A DNA stretch of 35,548 bases from a bacterium (GTDB lineage Bacteria > NPL-UPA2 > JAUVJM01), in the NCBI GenBank assembly GCA_030606215.1, contig JAUWGW010000015.1, positions 1-35,548 on the forward strand, read 5' to 3'. Shown here in pieces: positions 32,680-35,548 of the stretch. The notes under the pieces were generated by a model, which worked only from the letters and a program-made list of their open reading frames with translations, ran no database searches and was not told where the DNA came from. Made by a program: the position numbers and the translations under genes. Each line of letters starts with the position of its first letter. The first letter of the stretch is position 1.

Positions 32680-35071
32680 AAAAATTAAAGGGATTGGAAG
32701 ATTTTTGAATGTCGGGCATACCGAGCTTGGCCAGTTGACCTTAATTTATGGCCCTAACTGTTACGGAAAATCAACCCTCTCCGACATTTTTCGTTCCATA
32801 GCGAATCAAAATCCAGAAGTTTTATCAAATAGGCAATCAATAGTAAGAGACGGCAATCCCATTACCCAAGAGGCGTGTTTTAGCATTGAAAATGGCACAG
32901 ATGTGACGGAACAAGATATTTTTTGCCTTAACCAAAGATGGAATACGGGAAACTTTAATTGCTCAATAGAAGTTTTTGACTCTCGCTTTATCGAGGACAA
33001 TGTTTTTACAGGATTAACAATATCAAGATCTAATAAAGAAAATCTGACAAATTTACTAATAGGTGAGAAAAGTGTCGAGATTGGCAAACAAATAGATTCT
33101 TTAAAAAATAAATCGTTCCGCGAAACGACAAAAGCTATCAGCGAACTTGAGGATTTACTCAAAAGAAGTTTGGGAACTTTAGATTTAGGAATAAGCCTTG
33201 AAGACTTTATATCGGTCGAGAAACCGGATAATATTGAAGCAACTAAATCTGAATTAACTACGCTTCAAGAGAATCTGAAGAAATTTAGAAAATCCATTTC
33301 GGAAAAGAATAAAATTATCGAACTCGATGAGCCAACAATACTTTCTCTTGAAAATCCTGAACCGGCAATTAAAATTCTAAAAGATTCGCTGGGAAAAGGC
33401 TTTGAAAATATAAATGATACTGCATATAAGCGGATGCGAGAACATATAGAACAACACTTTAATTCCCACGATGGCGAAGAAGAAGAATGGATTGAAAAAG
33501 GAGTAAATGCCTATCTTAAACAAAATAAAGATGTAACTACCTTAAATTGCCCGTTTTGTAGTCAATCTTTGGTTACAGTTATTGATCTTATTGAAACATA
33601 CAAAACAGTATTTAGCGAGGCATATGAAAGCTTTTGTAACAAAACTATTAGAACACTGGACGATAAACATCAAGAATTTAATAACCTTATTAGCATCATT
33701 AAATTAGCAGAAAATTCGGTAAATAAAAATTTGGCAAGTTGCCGCCGCTGGCAGGGTTACTTTACAGACGAGACTCAAAAACTCATCGAACAAATAGATA
33801 GTTTCAGCAACAAAGTGAACGAGTCCAATAGCAATCTTGTAGAACTAATGGAAAAAGTTGCTGGTAAGATTGAAGAACTTATCACTGAAAAAAAGAAGAA
33901 ATCTTTTGTTTCTATCAAGGAATTCCCCACCAGCGATAATTTACTAATTGCTTATCAGCAGTTTGAAAAAATAATAAATCAATACAATGAATTTGTAAAA
34001 TTACTTCTTGTAGAAATAAACACCATTAAAACGAGGAGTCAGAATGATCAATTAATAAAGGAATCAGAAAAGTTGAGCAATAAAATAATAGACTTGAATA
34101 TAAAAGTAAAAAGATACGAATTAGCAACCGACATAGATAATGCACAACTTTTAAGAGGAAAAAAGGATATAATAGAACAGGAAATTAAAAAATTACAGGA
34201 AGAACTAGAGCGAGAAAATAAAGAATTCATTGAGCAATACTTCCAGGACACAACGCACATTTTAAATAGATTAGGCTCTATTGATTTTGAAATTCAAACA
34301 ACCTATCGGCGTTGGGGAGGCCAGCCAGTATATGAACCGACAATCAAATTTGCAAATGAGGAAATTACTTTTGATCGGTTGCCATTTATATTTAGTGATG
34401 CAGACAGGAGGGCTTTGGCATTTTCAATTTTTATTTCAAAACTCAAAAAGAAAAGTAAGGCTGAATTAAAAAACACCATCGTTTTTTTAGACGACCCGAT
34501 AACCAGCTTTGACGATAATAGAATTTCACAGACCTTTATAGAGATTAAGAATCTTACAACGTCTTGCTGCCAATTGATTATAGCTGCACACCACAGCAGA
34601 TTTTTACTTGACACTTACGAGAAACTGAAAAGTCTTCCGGATTTAAAATTTATTGAAATCAAAAGAGATGGTTTTGGTGCTGTCTTTGGGTTGGTTAGTG
34701 ACCCTAAAACTAGATTAGATCCACATGCTCAAGAAATAGAGAAGGTGGAAAGATTTATTAACGGCGATCCTGATGTGAACGCGTCGGATGTGCGCAGATC
34801 GTTAAGACCAATACTACAAAAAGAGTTAGAATGGAGGTTCAGAAAAAATTTAAAAGGAGTATCTATTGAGGGGCTTGGCGCTATTGTTACCAGACTGAAA
34901 GAAGAAAATTCAATAAATGATGAGATGGCAAGAAAGATTTATGACTTTAATGACGTACTTAAAGACGACCATCATGAAACAACTTTAGATATGGACGAAG
35001 ATACAAGGAATTTGTCTAAAAATATCATTGAATTTATCTTTGAAGAACTAAATCCAGTGGTAAATCTCTGA
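32663..35071 (+). CDS. RloC/PrrC-like AAA (SMC-type) ATPase
   Basis: An 802-residue ABC/SMC-like ATPase of the AAA_13 type. Walker A is GPNCYGKST (30-38). Long coiled coils flank a Cys-x2-Cys (CPFC, 296-299), like the zinc-hook region of RloC. The signature-like FSDADRRALAFSIF lies near 578-590, Walker B is VFLDDPITSFDD (607-618) and the switch His is in AAHHSRF (about 642). Such proteins accompany restriction systems and may sense DNA damage or their failure; PrrC and RloC carry a C-terminal anticodon nuclease. Here the C-terminus has RRSLRPILQKELEWRFR and DDHHET, but I cannot confirm a nuclease triad. A good GAAGGAG precedes the ATG. It lies between two homologous methyltransferase 3' ends. 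Confidence 0.85.
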   Translation: MIKRIKKIKGIGRFLNVGHTELGQLTLIYGPNCYGKSTLSDIFRSIANQNPEVLSNRQSIVRDGNPITQEACFSIENGTDVTEQDIFCLNQRWNTGNFNCSIEVFDSRFIEDNVFTGLTISRSNKENLTNLLIGEKSVEIGKQIDSLKNKSFRETTKAISELEDLLKRSLGTLDLGISLEDFISVEKPDNIEATKSELTTLQENLKKFRKSISEKNKIIELDEPTILSLENPEPAIKILKDSLGKGFENINDTAYKRMREHIEQHFNSHDGEEEEWIEKGVNAYLKQNKDVTTLNCPFCSQSLVTVIDLIETYKTVFSEAYESFCNKTIRTLDDKHQEFNNLISIIKLAENSVNKNLASCRRWQGYFTDETQKLIEQIDSFSNKVNESNSNLVELMEKVAGKIEELITEKKKKSFVSIKEFPTSDNLLIAYQQFEKIINQYNEFVKLLLVEINTIKTRSQNDQLIKESEKLSNKIIDLNIKVKRYELATDIDNAQLLRGKKDIIEQEIKKLQEELERENKEFIEQYFQDTTHILNRLGSIDFEIQTTYRRWGGQPVYEPTIKFANEEITFDRLPFIFSDADRRALAFSIFISKLKKKSKAELKNTIVFLDDPITSFDDNRISQTFIEIKNLTTSCCQLIIAAHHSRFLLDTYEKLKSLPDLKFIEIKRDGFGAVFGLVSDPKTRLDPHAQEIEKVERFINGDPDVNASDVRRSLRPILQKELEWRFRKNLKGVSIEGLGAIVTRLKEENSINDEMARKIYDFNDVLKDDHHETTLDMDEDTRNLSKNIIEFIFEELNPVVNL

Positions 35072-35144
35072 TTTTGATCTTTAAGATGACGCTACCTGAT
35101 AATTGTGACAGTATCGGAGTATGAGCCATAATACGAAATAGTCA

Positions 35145-35384
35145 AAAATAAAAGAATACCAACACCAGATTGCATAGATGGTTTGCAAATTAGCAAATAT
35201 TCGGTGAACCGTGTCATCCCTTCGCTCGGCTCAGGACGGCGTCTGAGCGTAGCGAAGAATCTACGGAGATTCTTCGTCGCTTCGCTCCTCTGAATGACAG
35301 AAAGGAGTACAGTCGACCGAATATTTACGCAAATTATATGGTTTAACGAATAAGGAAATAGGAGTTGTTGAGAATTTTATATGA
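35145..35384 (+). pseudogene. 3' relic of a second methyltransferase gene, split by a MITE
   Basis: With the MITE and one target copy removed, the sequence reads KIKEYQHQIA-stop-MVCKLYGLTNKEIGVVENFI. It parallels KVKEYQHQIDQMVYKLYGLTKEEIKIVEG at the end of the intact methyltransferase (about three quarters identical in DNA over 81 bp). A stop codon has replaced Gln. The relic's terminal TGA overlaps the next gene's ATG by 4 bp, the same coupling seen between helicase and methyltransferase. Confidence 0.85.
35193..35328. mobile_element. MITE copy 2 (136 bp) with 8-bp target-site duplication
   Basis: The left end GCAAATATTCGGT and the right end ACCGAATATTTAC form terminal inverted repeats. The left 22 bp match 21 of 22 bases of the right end of copy 1. 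GCAAATTA occurs directly on both sides (35185-35192 and 35329-35336). Removing the element and one duplicate restores the methyltransferase relic's frame (VCKLYGL). The interior carries the GAAGAATC/GATTCTTC palindrome shared with the other copies. Confidence 0.92.
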
Positions 35385-35548
35385 AAACAAAAAATGTATC
35401 AAAATTAATCAGAACCAGCGAATCGATGACGATTGAATGGAAACCGTCGCTTTCGCAGATTAATGAAATCATCGAAAGCGTTACAGCTTTTGCGAATACC
35501 GAAGGCGGCAGTCTTTTTGTGGGTGTTACGAAAAATGGAAAACTGCAA
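35381..35548 (+). CDS. Schlafen AlbA_2-domain protein, 3' end outside window
   Basis: Only the first 56 codons are present. After a short lead the sequence reads ESMTIEWKPSLSQINEIIES then VTAFANTEGGSLFVGVTKNG, the hallmark of AlbA_2/Schlafen domains (E-x-K near the start, AFANTEGG and the following GV). These domains occur in putative nucleic-acid-binding or regulatory ATP-dependent proteins, often beside restriction genes. The ATG overlaps the methyltransferase relic's stop by 4 bp; a GGAG lies about 17 bp upstream, a weak spacing. Confidence 0.85.
   Translation, partial: MKTKNVSKLIRTSESMTIEWKPSLSQINEIIESVTAFANTEGGSLFVGVTKNGKLQ

Noticed and set aside
32663-35071. Calling the AAA ATPase an anticodon nuclease
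   Set aside because: The ATPase part and CPFC resemble RloC, but the C-terminal Arg/Glu/His nuclease arrangement cannot be confirmed by eye.
25904-35548. Assignment of the block to BREX or DISARM
   Set aside because: The methyltransferase and PLD/helicase parts are reminiscent, but pglZ, brxC and drmB counterparts are not seen, so a named type cannot be claimed.

Overview
The window is a moderately AT-rich bacterial chromosome segment with core genes in tight operons and two accessory blocks. The GatAB tRNA amidotransferase, the CcdA and TlpA redox proteins, the fused hexulose-phosphate synthase/RraA enzyme and a large load of short palindromic intergenic repeats suit an uncultured anaerobic or candidate-phylum bacterium. 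I cannot name the lineage from sequence alone.

Region 1 (1-6130, + strand) is a housekeeping operon: gatA (5' end missing), gatB, a short GlmU-like uridylyltransferase, xseA, xseB and a short-chain prenyl diphosphate synthase. A 115-bp miniature transposable element (MITE) with an 8-bp target-site duplication sits between xseB and the synthase, and the duplication contains the synthase start codon. A nested palindrome (6116-6269) separates this operon from region 2.

Region 2 (6276-13516, - strand) is an eight-gene operon read from a consensus-like promoter at 13489-13516 that appears to give a near-leaderless mRNA. It encodes CcdA-like and TlpA-like redox proteins, nicotinate phosphoribosyltransferase and nicotinamidase (NAD salvage), dihydrolipoyl dehydrogenase, the HPS-RraA fusion, a small zinc-ribbon protein and a zinc alcohol dehydrogenase. 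Region 3 (13523-17110, + strand) diverges from it: purE, an aspartate aminotransferase, a Na/Pi cotransporter and a PhoU-like protein, all overlapping or nearly abutting.

Region 4 (17111-22681) is the first accessory block. It has an RHH/MazF toxin-antitoxin pair, then a 1035-residue SIR2 - P-loop NTPase - TPR-like - cold-shock-like fusion that looks like an antiphage effector. The fusion gene is flanked by inverted 101-bp homologous segments. Next come a relic of a serine recombinase, a PIN-domain protein with a small partner, and tRNA-Asp. A DUF4139 protein and an MFS transporter follow (22832-25479).

Region 5 (25559-35548) is the second accessory block. It starts at a 3' remnant of a glutamate synthase small-subunit-like gene, broken exactly at a solitary MITE end. 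It then carries a PLD-nuclease/helicase fusion, a large Eco57I-like adenine methyltransferase, a PrrC/RloC-like AAA ATPase and the start of a Schlafen AlbA_2-type gene. The methyltransferase contains two different dispersed repeats inserted in frame. A relic of a second methyltransferase 3' end lies between the AAA gene and the AlbA_2 gene, and is itself split by a MITE with an 8-bp target duplication. The AAA gene is therefore a cassette lying between two homologous methyltransferase ends.
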